Source of the DNA: Ampullaceana balthica
Taxonomy: Eukaryota; Mollusca; Gastropoda; Lymnaeidae
Length of the DNA stretch: 64,000 bases
NCBI GenBank assembly: GCA_944989445.1
Contig: CALYLW010000180.1
Coordinates: 124,001-188,000 of the forward strand
Direction of reading: 5' to 3'
A program made the translations under genes and the position numbers. The notes beneath the pieces are model-generated. The model was not told the origin of the DNA and did no database searches. It was given only the letters and a program-made list of their open reading frames with translations. The first letter of the stretch is position 1; every line of letters begins with the position of its first letter. Positions 52,850 to 64,000 of this stretch are shown here, in pieces.

Positions 52850-53590
52850 AGCTTTAAAGTAACTGTTATTGGATTTAGTATTGTAGATATTTGATCGTCT
52901 CTTTAAAGTAACTGTTATTGGATTTAATATTGTAGATATTTGATCGTCTCTTTAAAGTAACTGTTATTGGATTTAATATTGTAGATATTTGATCGTCTCT
53001 TTAAAGTAACTGTTATTGGATTTAGTATTGTAGATATTTGATCGTCTCTTTAAAGTAACTGTTATTGGATTTAATATTGTAGATATTTGATCGTCTCTTT
53101 AAAGTAACTGTTATTGGATTTAATATTGTAGATATTTGATCGTCTCTTTAAAGTAACTGTTATTGGATTTAGTATTGTAGATATTTGGTAGTCTCTTTAA
53201 AGTAACTGTTATTGGATTTAATATTGTAGATATTTGATCGTCTCTTTAAAGTAACTGTTATTGGATTTAATATTGTAGATATTTGATCGCCTCTTTAAAG
53301 TAACTGTTATTGGATTTAATATTGTAGATATTTGATCGCCTCTTTAAAGTAACTGTTATTGGATTTAATATTGTAGATATTTGATCGCCCCTTTAAAGTG
53401 ACTGTTATTGGATTTAATATTGTAGATATTTGATCGCCTCTTTAAAGTAACTGTTATTGAATTTAATATTGTAGATATTTGATCGCCTCTTTAAAGTAAC
53501 TGTTATTGGATTTAGTATTGTAGATATTTGATCGCCTCTTTAAAGTAACTGTTATTGGATTTAATATTGTAAATATTTGGTCGTCTCTGA
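52850..53590. repeat. 49-bp minisatellite, 15 copies
   Basis: Unit CTCTTTAAAGTAACTGTTAT plus TGGATTTAATATTGTAGATA plus TTTGATCGT. The ending shifts from GATCGTCTC in the first half to GATCGCCTC in the second half of the array. Confidence 0.97.
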
Positions 53591-53714
53591 AATCAGAGGT
53601 CCTTTTTTCCATTACGGAACCCTTATTGTGTCTTAAAGTAAATGACGTTGGATATATTCTTGTTGACTTTTGATGCGATAAATCTGCTCTGATATCAGGG
53701 GTCCCCACTCTTGA

Positions 53715-54755
53715 TGTTAAAATAAAACAACACCGTAAAAACAAAGTTTTTGACTATAAATCCCTTATATATGAGACATAACTAAAAGTATTGATTATGT
53801 TCAAATGCGACAAACATTTACAGACTGAAACTGAAATTATCTCCCCTGGCTTTAAAACTGGGGGAAGGGGGGAGGGGGTGTGGACATGGACGGGTGGCGT
53901 CAACGCATTAACTCAACTCCAGGTGGTTTACCTGGTTAAAACACGAGATGTGTTCACCGATGGCTGGCGTGAAGTCAAGTGACCCGTAAAATGTAAACAA
54001 TAGCGACTTCTACATATATATATAAAAATGCATTAATTTAATCACTGTAAGTTCGATCGATCTGAAATTTTGATACGATGCATTGTTAGGTGACACGAGC
54101 CTATGTGTCAAATTTCAGCTCGATGGCATCACGGGAAATGGATCATTTTTTACTTTTGTTTCTTCCGCCCCCTCCTCCCCCCCCGACGATGAACGACAGA
54201 GAGAGACGGCGGTGAAGTTAATATAAGGGATTTAATAAAACAACCCCGTAAAACAAAGTTTTTGACTATAAATCCCTTATATATGAGACATAACTAAAAG
54301 TATTGATTATGTTTAAACTCGACAAACATTTACAGTCTGAAACCGAAATTATCTCCACTGGCTTTAAAACTTGGGGAAGTGGGGAGGGGGTGTGGACATG
54401 GATGGGTGGCGTCAACGCGTTAACTCAACTCCAGTTGGTGTACCTGGTTAAAACACGAGATGTGTTCACCGATGGCTGGCGTGAAGTCAAGTGACCCTTA
54501 AAATGTAAACAATAGCGACTTCTACATTTTGTTTTTTAATAGATAAAACTAAAAATGCATTAATTTAATTACGGTACGTTCGATCGATCTGAAATTTTGA
54601 TACGATGCATTGTTTTTTGACACTTGTCCGCGTGCCAAATTTCAGCTCGATGGCATCACGGGAAGTGGGTCGTTTTTGACTTTTGTTCCCCCCCCCCGAC
54701 CGACCGACCGCGAACCAAAGACAGAGACGGCGGTGAAGTTAATATAAGGGATTTA
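53715..54755. repeat. GATCGATC-family tandem dimer, 512-bp period
   Basis: Two units at a period of 512. Each runs from GTTTTTGACTATAAATCCCT to GAAGTTAATATAAGGGATTT and contains GTTCGATCGATCTGAAA. The matching 63-codon frames at 53791 and 54303 only reflect the duplication. Confidence 0.9.
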
Positions 54756-54956
54756 AAAACACAGCAGTCTCAATATCCCTTGACTGATCAAAGGGTAACA
54801 TCCAATAGTCGACCAAAGCTATCGCCGAGGAGATTTGGGGGGGGGGTCTGCAATGGCCATGCAGACTCCCAATCATCGGATTAGTTTATCCACCATTAAG
54901 ATGGATAATTCCATCATTCATATATCATAATATCTTATCTATCGTACCTTATATTT

Positions 54957-55045
54957 TATAGAAGCTCCTTCTATCTAGAAAAGATTATTGCGTCCTACGC
55001 TTATTTATGCTTTAACTAGTCTTGCATTTTTTTTTGAGTTTTAAG
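54957..55045 (-). mobile_element. LINE 3' end fragment
   Basis: About 90 bases of the same LINE 3' end (AGAAGCTCCTTCTATCTAGA as read on plus), diverged. Confidence 0.75.
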
Positions 55046-55140
55046 TTTGAATATTAGAATAATAGATTGCACTATTATCCTACATTTTAGTTGGTACCGA
55101 AATAATCTTTAACTTTTAGTTATAGACACCAGTTTTGATT

Positions 55141-55390
55141 CATATAAACTACCATACAGATGATTACACAGGATATAAACTACCATACAGATGATTACAC
55201 AGGATATAAACTACCATACAGATGATTACACAGGATATAAACTACCATACAGATGATTACACAGGATATAAACTACCATACAGATGATTACACAGGATAT
55301 GTACTACCATACAGATGATTACACAGGATATAAACTACCATACAGATGATTACACAGGATATAAACTACCATACAGATGATTACACAGGA
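55141..55390. repeat. 31-bp minisatellite, 8 copies
   Basis: Unit ATAAACTACCATACAGATGA plus TTACACAGGAT, nearly perfect. Confidence 0.97.
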
Positions 55391-55710
55391 ACATTAAGCA
55401 GATGACGCAGGGTTCGAAAAGGCAACCGGATGTTTATAAAATTGTCTCTTAATCAAAGGTCAACGTTGAGGATGGTATCTATATTTACAAAAATAATCTT
55501 TAAATTAATTGGGTTGATGGATTAATTAATACTCATTTCTATTGGTCTTCATTCTTTAACGAAATAAAAAATAAATGAATAGGTATAAAAATGACTGAGT
55601 GATTAGATAAGTTAAGAGAGGGAGAGAGAGAAAGAGATTGGGTGAGAGGATAGAAAAAACAGAGAAAGAGAAATAGAGAATGGGGATAAGAGAAAGAGAA
55701 TTAGAGAGAT

Positions 55711-55757
<47 letters not shown>

Positions 55758-56423
55758 GAAGGAGGATGGGAGGGAAAGAAAAAGAGGGTCCCTCTTGCCC
55801 CCTAACCCCCCTTAAGGTACGCAGCTGATTTCTGTTGCAAGGCAAGCCGTTAAATGATTTTAATTCTACTCATGAAGACCACATCCAAATAATAATGACT
55901 CCCTATTAGTATTATTAGCGCATTTAAGGACTTCAAAGGAATATACCGTTGGATATGTTTTATACCACCCACCATCTACCACAATGGAAAAAAATCAGCT
56001 CAGAATAATCTTTTTTTTCAACAACAATGACTTTGTAATTACCTCCAACAATTTTCCAAAAGGGCCCCAATAACAGTAAAACAAACGTTCGTATATCATC
56101 CTTTAGGACCACTATCCAATTATTGGTTTTGGGCGGCCCTAGGTTCGGGGCTTTGTTTAGGAGGATAACAGTTTGCTATAAAGACAAACTTGCAGACCAA
56201 CGGTTGTCGACGCTAGATGCAAGGAGGTCTTGAGCCGTGCAAATACAAGAATTTAACATGTCTTCATGGGTAAGCATTCATCCACATAGCTATACGTGGG
56301 TCGGTTTGTTTAAACGGCAGCCCACATTTTGTCACGTCAGTCTTGTCATGTATATTTATTAGATCTGTTACCATGCTATCATGTTGTAAGTGTATGTAGT
56401 AGCCTAGGACTAAGCAACAGAAA
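55391..56423. other. Intergenic sequence with GA-rich tract
   Basis: A GA-rich tract lies at 55615-55790. The remainder is AT-rich and unassigned. The minus-strand open frame at 55612-55845 is a microsatellite artefact. Confidence 0.5.
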
Positions 56424-56716
56424 ATATAGCAGCACAGAAGCAATCATCTGTTAGCTAATAGGCATCATGTAGCAGCACAGAAGCAATCATCTGTTAGCTA
56501 ATAGGCATCATGTAGCAGCACAGAAGCAATAATCTGTTAGCTAATGGGCATCATGTAGCAGCACAGAAGCAATCATCTGTTAGCTAATAGGCATCATGTA
56601 GCAGCACAGAAGCAATAATCTGTTAGCTAATGGGCATCATGTAGCAGCACAGAAGCAATCATCTGTTAGCTTATAGGCATCATGCAGCAGCACATAAGCA
56701 ATCATCTGTTATAGGC
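56424..56716. repeat. 43-bp minisatellite, 6-7 copies
   Basis: Unit ATGTAGCAGCACAGAAGCAA plus TCATCTGTTAGCTAATAGGC plus ATC. Alternating variants (CAATAATC/TGGGCATC) suggest duplication by two-unit steps. Confidence 0.95.
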
Positions 56717-56824
56717 ATCCTATAAGTGCCACGTAATGCGGAGGAAAGCGTAAGCCAGCCACAAAAAGGCTGCATGTGGTGAAGAAGCGAATAGACCATG
56801 ATCTGGAAGGGCACACATTTGGGG

Positions 56825-57045
56825 GGGGGGCACTGCATGCGCGCTCGGCTGGCGTACCGAGAGCCGAGGGTTCGAATCCTTGTGAAGGCGTGACCGTGTC
56901 CCGCAGTCCACCCAGCCATGATTTTACTAATAAAGGCGTCTGGGCATTGTGCTAGCCACGCAGTCCCCTCGTATGCCACTGCTCTAGAAACTTGTAAACG
57001 CTGCTTCACTTGTCCCATCGACCAGCATGGTCTGAAAAGGGGAAT
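56825..57045 (+). mobile_element. tRNA-derived SINE, second copy of the 21.7-kb family
   Basis: The B-box-like GAGGGTTCGAATCC is followed by a body sharing TTGTGCTAGCCACGCAGTCC and GAAACTTGTAAACGCTGC with the copy at 21731. The A box is weaker. Confidence 0.65.
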
Positions 57046-57364
57046 TAAATTTAGAGGAAAACATTTGCCGTAGATGAAAACATGTGTCAGTTGCGTCCTC
57101 AACTGAATAAGAAAACAGCAGATGTCGCAGCAGTCTATGAGATACAATCGAGACTGCATTAGTGTCACATTATGAAGATCAAAGCGCAAACTTTAAAAAA
57201 AATATAGCTTCAGAGCAATGATGCCATTTGCATCATTTGAAAATTTCCTTGAACAAAGGAAACCATTCGACAATTAATTATGCTCCCTCTAAGATTCGTT
57301 GGTTCATGTGCAAAGTTTAACAGCCTCTTTTTTTTGTGTGTAAAATTTGACACACCACAAACAC

Positions 57365-57450
57365 AAACAATAATAATAATAAATTGATAATTTATACAGC
57401 GCTTGTATCCCAGCAAGGAACCGGGCTCACAGCGCTTTACATGGGGATAA
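57365..57450. repeat. Dispersed repeat with AGCGCTTGTATCCCAGCAAGG
   Basis: (AAT)n followed by TTGATAATTTATACAGCGC and CAGCGCTTTACATGGGGAT, the same phrase as at 32.95-33.03 kb. Confidence 0.6.
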
Positions 57451-57689
57451 TAAAATACATATAATAATTAAAAAACCATTCAAATCATAATAGCAACACA
57501 AATTGCCTATAAATTTTAAGTGATTTTTTCATTTTAACTAAATAAATATATTATTCAGAAATTGAAGATTCATTCAATCAAATCAAAGTTTATTTCTAGA
57601 ATTTATTTTCGCACTCAAACACAAACCATTATAACAACTACTAATGTAAGTACTCAAGTTTAGAAGTAAGTGCACACGTACTCTGGGTG

Positions 57690-57960
57690 TTTGTCTTCTT
57701 CATCTTTCATAAACATCGTTAAGTTTGATCTTTTGGTCATCTTTACGACATGATTTAATCCCAATAAGCTTGTCCAATTAATGTAATTTTTCGAGCCAAT
57801 CTCTACATTTTCATGTTAAAGTTTCTATTAGGCTGAATCCACGATCACAATAATCCCTTGATGCAAGTAGCAAACAACTCTATCCCTTCTAATTGTTCTT
57901 CAGTCAAAACAAATCTGTAAAAATTTGACTCAAGTCTGCATCAGCTCACATTTAATTTGT
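57690..57960 (-). pseudogene. hAT transposase C-terminal remnant
   Basis: On minus it reads SRDYCDRGFSLIETLT then, after a stop, CRDWLEKLH and LDKLIGIKSCRKDDQK. This resembles the hAT dimerisation motif (ERGFS...LR.RL...LD.LM.I). It has several stops and no flanking TIRs. Confidence 0.45.
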
Positions 57961-58034
57961 TCCTAGTTTTCGAAGGATACCGTAGATCTGGATACAAGTG
58001 ATAAACATATTTCTTGACCAATATTAAAACATCT

Positions 58035-58165
58035 AGTTTCGACCATCGCTGAGATCTCATATATTCGACATTGAATCAACTCGACCAAGGCTGAGATCTC
58101 ATATATTCGACATTGAGTCAGCTCGACCAACGCTGAGATCTCATATATTCGACATTGAATCAACT
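58035..58165. repeat. 42-bp minisatellite, 3 copies
   Basis: Unit TCGACCAAGGCTGAGATCTC plus ATATATTCGACATTGARTCA plus RC. Confidence 0.95.
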
Positions 58166-58321
58166 CGTTTGCAGGTAAAACAAGAGTCCAGGTGTCGACA
58201 CAAACTTTTAACAAATCTGTTGGTGGGATTCATGCTTAAAAGAATTTTAACACCTTCTGCTGACCAGTGAACACTCACCAAGGTGCTGACCACGTTGCTT
58301 TCTGAGCTTTGTTTTTACTCC

Positions 58322-58525
58322 ATCGTAGTTTTGTAGTTGTGGCATGACATTCCAATATTCAATCGTAGTTTTGTAGTTGTGGCATGACATTCCAATATTC
58401 AATCGTAGTTTTGTAGTTGTGGCATGACATTTCAATATGTCATCGTAGTTTTGTAGTTGTGGCATGACATTCCAATATGTCATCGTAGTTTTGTAGTTGT
58501 GGAATGACATTTCACTATTCAAGCT
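58322..58525. repeat. 40-bp minisatellite, 5 copies
   Basis: Unit ATCGTAGTTTTGTAGTTGTG plus GCATGACATTCCAATATTCA. The minus-strand open frame here is a repeat artefact. Confidence 0.96.
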
Positions 58526-58944
58526 GGATTGATGATCAGTGCACTTCGTCATGACGAAGTACTGAAGAAGTGTAAACTGCCATGAACATTTTGATTGTCT
58601 TTGATTTAAGACATAGGCTTGCAAGAATTTTCTATATGCCAAAGTATATTACAACCGGTGCTTTTTTTTCTAGCAGAACGCTCCTGCTACGGCGTTCGTG
58701 CACCAATTTCCCACAGACTATTTGGTCTTACTGCTTTTTAGGTTGTATTAAATAAGCGTTCCGGTACCTTTTTCATAGAAAAAAGAAAACTGGACAATGT
58801 TGCTGCATTGAATGTGGGATACCCCGGGAAATAAAAATATACGAAAAAAAGACTCCTTCACAGAGGACAAACCTAATTTCTTCATTGAATTCTCTTGATA
58901 AAACTGCTTACATCGCCGATTCTACTGATTTACTTCCATTTGCC

Positions 58945-59357
58945 AACTGAGACACACACTGGTCACCATTCACAACTGAGACACACATTGGTCACCATTC
59001 ACAACTGAGACACACATTGGTCACCATTTGCCAACTGAGACACACATTGGTCACCATTTGCCAACTGAGACACACATTGGTCACCATTCACAACTGAGAC
59101 ACACATTGGTCACCATTTGCCAACTGAGACACACACTGGTCACCATTCACAACTGAGACACACATTGGTCACCATTCACAACTGAGACACACATTGGTCA
59201 CCATTCACAACTGAGACACACATTGGTCACCATTTGCCAACTGAGACACACATTGGTCACCATTTGCCAACTGAGACAAACATTGGTCACCATTCACAAC
59301 TGAGACACACATTGGTCACCATTCACAACTGAGACACACATTGGTCACCATTCACGT
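58945..59357. repeat. 29/30-bp minisatellite, about 14 copies
   Basis: Two alternating unit types, CCATTCACAACTGAGACACA and CCATTTGCCAACTGAGACAC, each followed by CATTGGTCA. Confidence 0.96.
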
Positions 59358-59676
59358 CTCCTGTTTAAGTGTTGAACTTTGCATTCCCAGCTCCTCTCTA
59401 ATTATTGTATTCTTCACTACAGATGTGATTGAGCCAACAAACCACTACTCGCCCTTCTTGCTTAGTCAGCTATTAGATGTAGGCATATTCTTAACCAAAT
59501 TTTGTGTCTATATCGCGTTCATCGCTTCTTCATTTTCATTGCCTAGAATCTAGCGTGGGACTTAAAAGAAAATCAGCACTGGACTGAATTTTCCTTTATT
59601 TTCTCCATCAGCGAAATTTTCTGTAAACATTCGCAGTAGACAAACATATTTCTACTCTGCGTCTCTTTTTGGATTT
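59358..59676. other. Unassigned sequence
   Basis: Nothing recognised. It would be 3' UTR of the candidate exon at 59677-59813 if that exon is real. Confidence 0.35.
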
Positions 59677-59813
59677 TTATGTAATAAGTCGTTTAAGATG
59701 ACACGATTTACAATTTTCACGGAACTGGTTCCCCATGCAAAACCCCCACCCATTAAGACAGCAAGCCTTGTCGACATCAATACATGACAAGATTTGAAAG
59801 TGGTTACAATTGT
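59677..59813 (-). CDS. Candidate terminal exon, ShKT-like Cys-rich domain
   Basis: On minus, a TCTACAG acceptor precedes a phase-1 exon of 137 bases ending in TAA. It encodes HFQILSCIDVDKACC and GWGFCMGNQFRENCKSCHLK. The order C-x-D, then GFC, then NC..SC recalls the ShKT domain (a disulfide module in many secreted animal proteins and enzymes), but the usual final cysteine is absent. No other exon of this gene was found in the window. Function is not inferred beyond a secreted disulfide-rich fold. Confidence 0.4.
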
Positions 59814-59919
59814 CTGTAGATGTTTCTCTTATCAAGTTTGTGTCTGTGTTAAAAATTGTATTTATGGAATTATTTTCATAACAGATGTTCCTGCTTTTGG
59901 GATGCATGATGTGCGCATC

Positions 59920-62251
59920 AACATTGGCAGATCAGATGGGTGAGTAGTTGACAGATCAGATGAGTGAGTAGTTGACAGATCAGATGGGTGAGTAGTTGAC
60001 AGATCAGATGAGTGAGTAGTTGACAGATCAGATGGGTGAGTAGTTGACAGATCAGATGGGTGAGTAGTTGACAGATCAGATGGGTGAGTAGTTGACAGAT
60101 CAGATGGGTGAGTAGTTGACAGATCAGATGGGTGAGTAGTTAACAGATCAGATGGGTGAGTAGTTGACAGATCAGATGGGTGAGTAGTTGACAGATCAGA
60201 TGGGGATTAGTTGACAGATCAGATGGGTGAGTAGTTGACAGATCAGATGGGTGAGTAGTTGACAGATCAGATGGGTGAGTAGTTGACAGATCAGATGGGG
60301 GATTAGTTGACATATCAGATGGGGATTAGTTGACAGATCAGATGGGTGAGTAGTTGACAGATCAGATGGGTGAGTAGTTGACAGATCAGATGGGGGATTA
60401 GTTGACATATCAGATGGGGATTAGTTGACAGATCAGATGGGTGAGTAGTTGACATATCAGATGGGGATTAGTTGACAGATAAGATGGGTGAATAGTTGGC
60501 AGATCAGATGGGTGTGTAGTTGACAGATCAGATGGGTGATTAGTTGACAGATCAGATGGGGGATTAGTTGACAGATCAGATGTGCGAGAAGTTAGCAGAT
60601 CAGATGGGTGAGTAGTTGATAGATCAGATGGGGATTAGTTGACAGATCAGATGGGTGAGTAGTTGACAGATCAGATGGGTTAGTAGTTGACAGATCAGAT
60701 GGGGGATTAGTTGACATATCAGATGGGGATTAGTTGACAGATCAGATGGGTGAGTAGTTAACAGATCAGATGGGTGAGTAGTTGACAGATCAGATGGGGG
60801 ATTAGTTGGCAGATCAGATGGATGAGAAGTTAACAGATCAGATGGGTGAGTAGTTGACAGATCAGATGGGGGATTAGTTGGCAGATCAGATGGATGAGAA
60901 GTTGACAGATCAGATGGGGGATTAGTTGACCGATCAGATGGGTGAGAAGTTGACCGATCAGATGGGGATTAGTTGGCAGATCAGATGGGGGATTAGTTGG
61001 CAGATCAGATGGGTGAGAAGTTGACAGATCAGATGGGTGAGAAGTTGACAGATCAGATGGGGGATTATTTGACAGATCAGATGGTGAGTAGTTGACAGAT
61101 CAGATGGGTGAGTAGTTGACGGATCAGATCGATGAGTAGTTGACAGATCAGATGGGTGAGTAGTTGACAGATCAGATGGGGTATTAGTTGGCAGATCGGA
61201 TTGGTGAGAAGTTGACAGATCAGATGGGTGAGTAGTTGACAGATCAGATGGGTGAGTAGTGGACATATCAGATGGGGATTAGTTGACAGATCAGTTGGGT
61301 GAGTAGTTGACAGATCAGATGGGTGAGTAGTTGACAGATCAGATGGGGGATTAGTTGACAGATGAGATGGGTGAGTAGTTGTAAGATCAGATGGGGATTA
61401 GTTGACAGATCAGATCGATGAGTATTTGACAGATCAGATGGGTGAGTAGTGAATAGATCAGATGGGGATTAGTTGGCAGATCAGATGGGTGAGAAGTTGG
61501 CAGAGCAGATGGGGATTAGTTGGCAGATCAGATGGGTGGGAAGTTGACAGATCAGATGGGTGAGTAGTTGACAGATCAGATGGGGGATTTTTTTGACAGA
61601 TTAGATGGGTGAGTAGTTGACAGATAGGATGGGTGAGTAGTTGACAGATCAGATGGGGATTAGCTGACAGATCAGATGGGTGAGTAGTTGACAGATCAGA
61701 TGGATGAGTAGTTGACAGATCAGATGGGTGAGTAGTTGACTGATCAGATGGGTGATTAGTTGACGGATCAGATGGGGGATTAGTTGACAGATCAGATGGG
61801 GGATTAGTTGACAGATCAGACGGGGGATTAGTTGACAGATCAGATCGGTGAGCATTTGACAGATCAGATGGATGAGTAGTTGACAGATCAGATGGGGGAT
61901 TAGTTGACAGATCAGATCGGTGAGTATTTGACAGATCAGATGGGTGAGTAGCTGACAGATCAGATGGGTGAGTAGTTGACAGATCAGATGGGGGATTAGT
62001 TGACAGATCAGATGGGTGAGTAGTTGACAGATCAGATGGGGGATTAGTTGACAGATCAGATGGGTGAGTAGTTGACAGATCAGATGGGTGAGTAGTTGAC
62101 AGATCAGATGGGTGAGTATTTGACAGATCAGATGGGTGAGTAGTTGACAGATCAGATGGGTCAGTAGTTGACAGATCAGATGGGTAAGTAGTTGACAGAA
62201 CAGATGGGGGATTAGTTGACAGAACAGAGGGGGGATTAGTTGACAGATCAG
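59920..62251. repeat. 24-bp minisatellite, nearly 100 copies
   Basis: Unit GTTGACAGATCAGATGGGTG plus AGTA, with a common 23/24-base variant ending GGGGATTA. The array resumes at 63918 after a hAT insertion. Minus-strand frames reading LSTTHPSD repeats are artefacts. Confidence 0.97.
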
Positions 62252-63917
62252 TAGGGATCAGCCGAATATGGTTTTTTACTATTTGCCGAATCTGGATAGT
62301 TTGGCCCTAATATTTTGCGAAGCCGGATTCCGGATCCGGATATCTCCACATTTAAGTGTAAGAGCTAATAGGGTGTACCTTACTACTTTATATCTATTAT
62401 TTAATACTATTTATTAAAATATTTATTATCTTACAAATGGAGATTATCTGCTTTCCACTTATCGACATTGTCATCGTCAACGATGAACATTTTACAATTA
62501 ATTGAATGAACTAACTTGAACGAAGTTCAACGAACTGTGTAGTTTGTACAGAGCGAACAGTGTTGTACTGTGTGTGTAGTGTGTACCGAGCGAACAGTGT
62601 TGTACTGTGTGTGTAGTGTGTACCGAGCGAACAGTGTTGTACTGTGTGTGTAGTGTGTACCGAGCGAACAGTGTTGTACTGTGTGTGTAGTGTGATGTAC
62701 AAGAAATCGTGATCAAGGGCCATAATTAAACTGTTCTTCTATTCTAACAATTTACGTTTAATGTGCTGTTAGTTAACTGAGTTTGTTATCTTATGTAGTA
62801 AAGTAACATTTATGATTTTAACTTTTTAACTTAATATATTTTCCTTTATTGAAATTGATTCTATTACTATAGTTTGCATGGATTTGAATGATTTCATGTT
62901 CAACACTTATTAATTTGTTTATTTTATTATATATTAATAACTAAACGTATAACTTAATTTGTTGCTTAACTTATTTTGTATAATTATAATATTCACAATA
63001 GACTAGAGTTTTAAAATTATAAGACTGAATAGGATATAACACGAGTTATAGAGACAAGCAACATTTTTATTTGTAAGTTCGCAAATCAAATCACCATTGC
63101 AACTGCCATTTAAAGTTTAACGGAAAAAAAAGAATATAAAATTATTATAATGATATAACTTATATCACATAATTAAAATGTTTAAATGTAAAACTGAATT
63201 GAAATTAGTACTGAATGACGGACTACTGTGAACGTACTAGTCAATGACAGAGAAGTTAAGCACGAAAGCAAACACTCAGCCTGCCCAAGTTTCGAAGGCT
63301 CCTGTTTAACTATAAAGTTTATAGTTTAAAGTAATAATTACAAATTAAACTTAAAATTATTATGATTTTTTAACATAAAAATATTATTTTTAACATAAAA
63401 TTAATATACCAGCTATATCAGTGAAAATAATTGAATGACATGAGTTAAATAAAATTGTTACTAGCTAGTAGTTACTAGTTACTAGTAAGTTGTGACATGG
63501 TACACAGCAGTACTTGTTGCATTTAAGTTTGTAGTTTGTTTCTTCAATTTTCAAGTTTCAAAAAATTAAGCATTTGTCATTATTACCCAAATTCTTTTTC
63601 ATGAACAATAACATCCCACATTCGTTCAGCGACAAGCGAGAACACTTATCACCATTTATCTTCCCCGCTGTGCTGAATGCTCCTCTCACTATCCAATCTT
63701 GTTAAATGTACTGATTTCTGGTTATTGTTTTTTACTTTTTATAAAATTGTTGATAAACTTATTAATATTAATTTAATTTGATTTCACAATTTCTTTACTA
63801 CATTGATATCCGGATACTATCCGGATCTGCCACAAGTATTTGCCGAATCCGGATAGTGGCGAAAATCCCGGTAACGGGCGCGAATATCCAGCATTCCGGA
63901 TATTCGGCTGTCCCCTA
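62252..63917. mobile_element. hAT element (TAGGGGACAGCCG family), copy 2, inserted in minisatellite
   Basis: The ends TAGGGATCAGCCGAATATGG and ATTCGGCTGTCCCCTA are flanked by exact 8-bp copies of CAGATCAG (62244-62251, 63918-63925). The subterminal regions hold repeated CCGGATA phrases. The interior matches 29515-31268 in reverse orientation without its LINE. No transposase is encoded. Confidence 0.88.
62547..62695. repeat. 37-bp minisatellite, 4 copies, inside hAT element
   Basis: Unit TACCGAGCGAACAGTGTTGT plus ACTGTGTGTGTAGTGTG. It is single-copy in the sister element near 30.95 kb, so it expanded in this copy. Confidence 0.95.
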
Positions 63918-64000
63918 CAGATCAGATAGATCAGTAGTTGGAAGATCAGATGAAGAGTAGTTTTTTTCCCTCAGATAGGAGAGTACTTGTTTGACAGAAT
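63918..64000. repeat. Resumption of 24-bp minisatellite
   Basis: Degenerate copies of the GATCAG unit follow the right target duplication and run to the window end. Confidence 0.8.

Noticed and set aside
53791..54494. Two similar 63-codon frames as a gene family
   Set aside because: They are corresponding parts of tandem GATCGATC repeat units and carry no conserved domain.
56680..57189. 169-codon minus-strand open frame
   Set aside because: It runs antisense through a SINE and part of a minisatellite, with no conserved domain.
60196..61855. LSTTHPSD repeat proteins on the minus strand
   Set aside because: They are translations of the 24-bp minisatellite.

Overview
This window looks like AT-rich, repeat-dense animal (metazoan) nuclear DNA. 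It has GT-AG introns, LINE, SINE, hAT, Helitron-like and PIF/Harbinger-like elements, long minisatellites and CA/GA microsatellites. A multi-domain CBM14 (peritrophin-A type chitin-binding) gene and the general repeat style fit a lophotrochozoan, most likely a mollusc; the species is an inference, not a reading. Nothing bacterial is present, so there are no operons, ribosome binding sites or replication origins to annotate.

The main gene lies on the plus strand from about 3.96 kb to 44.94 kb. I could chain 15 coding exons whose splice phases all agree (1833 coding bases, 610 residues). They give a 3-codon first coding exon, a signal-peptide exon, then six CBM14-type modules, each split by a phase-0 intron at the same place and bounded by phase-1 introns. 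Modules 2 and 6 have canonical CBM14 cysteine spacing (C-x13-C-x5-C-x9-C-x12-C-x7-C). Modules 1, 3, 4 and 5 share a cysteine change: the fifth cysteine is gone and a new one sits four residues after the third. A poly(A) signal follows the stop codon, after an 18-bp minisatellite in the 3' UTR. The protein is probably secreted and chitin-binding, for example in shell matrix, radula or gut lining (inference).

The introns are full of mobile DNA. The 20-kb second intron holds a 1.9-kb PIF-like element, a short Helitron-like element, a 1.7-kb 32-bp minisatellite, a 4.4-kb Helitron-like tandem array and a 5-kb hAT element (perfect 8-bp target duplication) into which a LINE, a GATCGATC-family dimer and a SINE have nested. 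Later introns hold two more hAT elements, an inverted pair of pogo-like MITEs, a large inverted repeat that brackets two coding exons, a hAT MITE containing another MITE, and a 1.2-kb foldback element.

From 45.3 to 64 kb no gene is evident except one possible ShKT-like terminal exon on the minus strand near 59.7 kb. This part holds more GATCGATC-family foldback and tandem copies, then a dense cluster of minisatellites with units of 14, 49, 31, 43, 42, 40, 29 and 24 bp. The 24-bp array is interrupted by a 1.67-kb hAT element with a perfect 8-bp target duplication.
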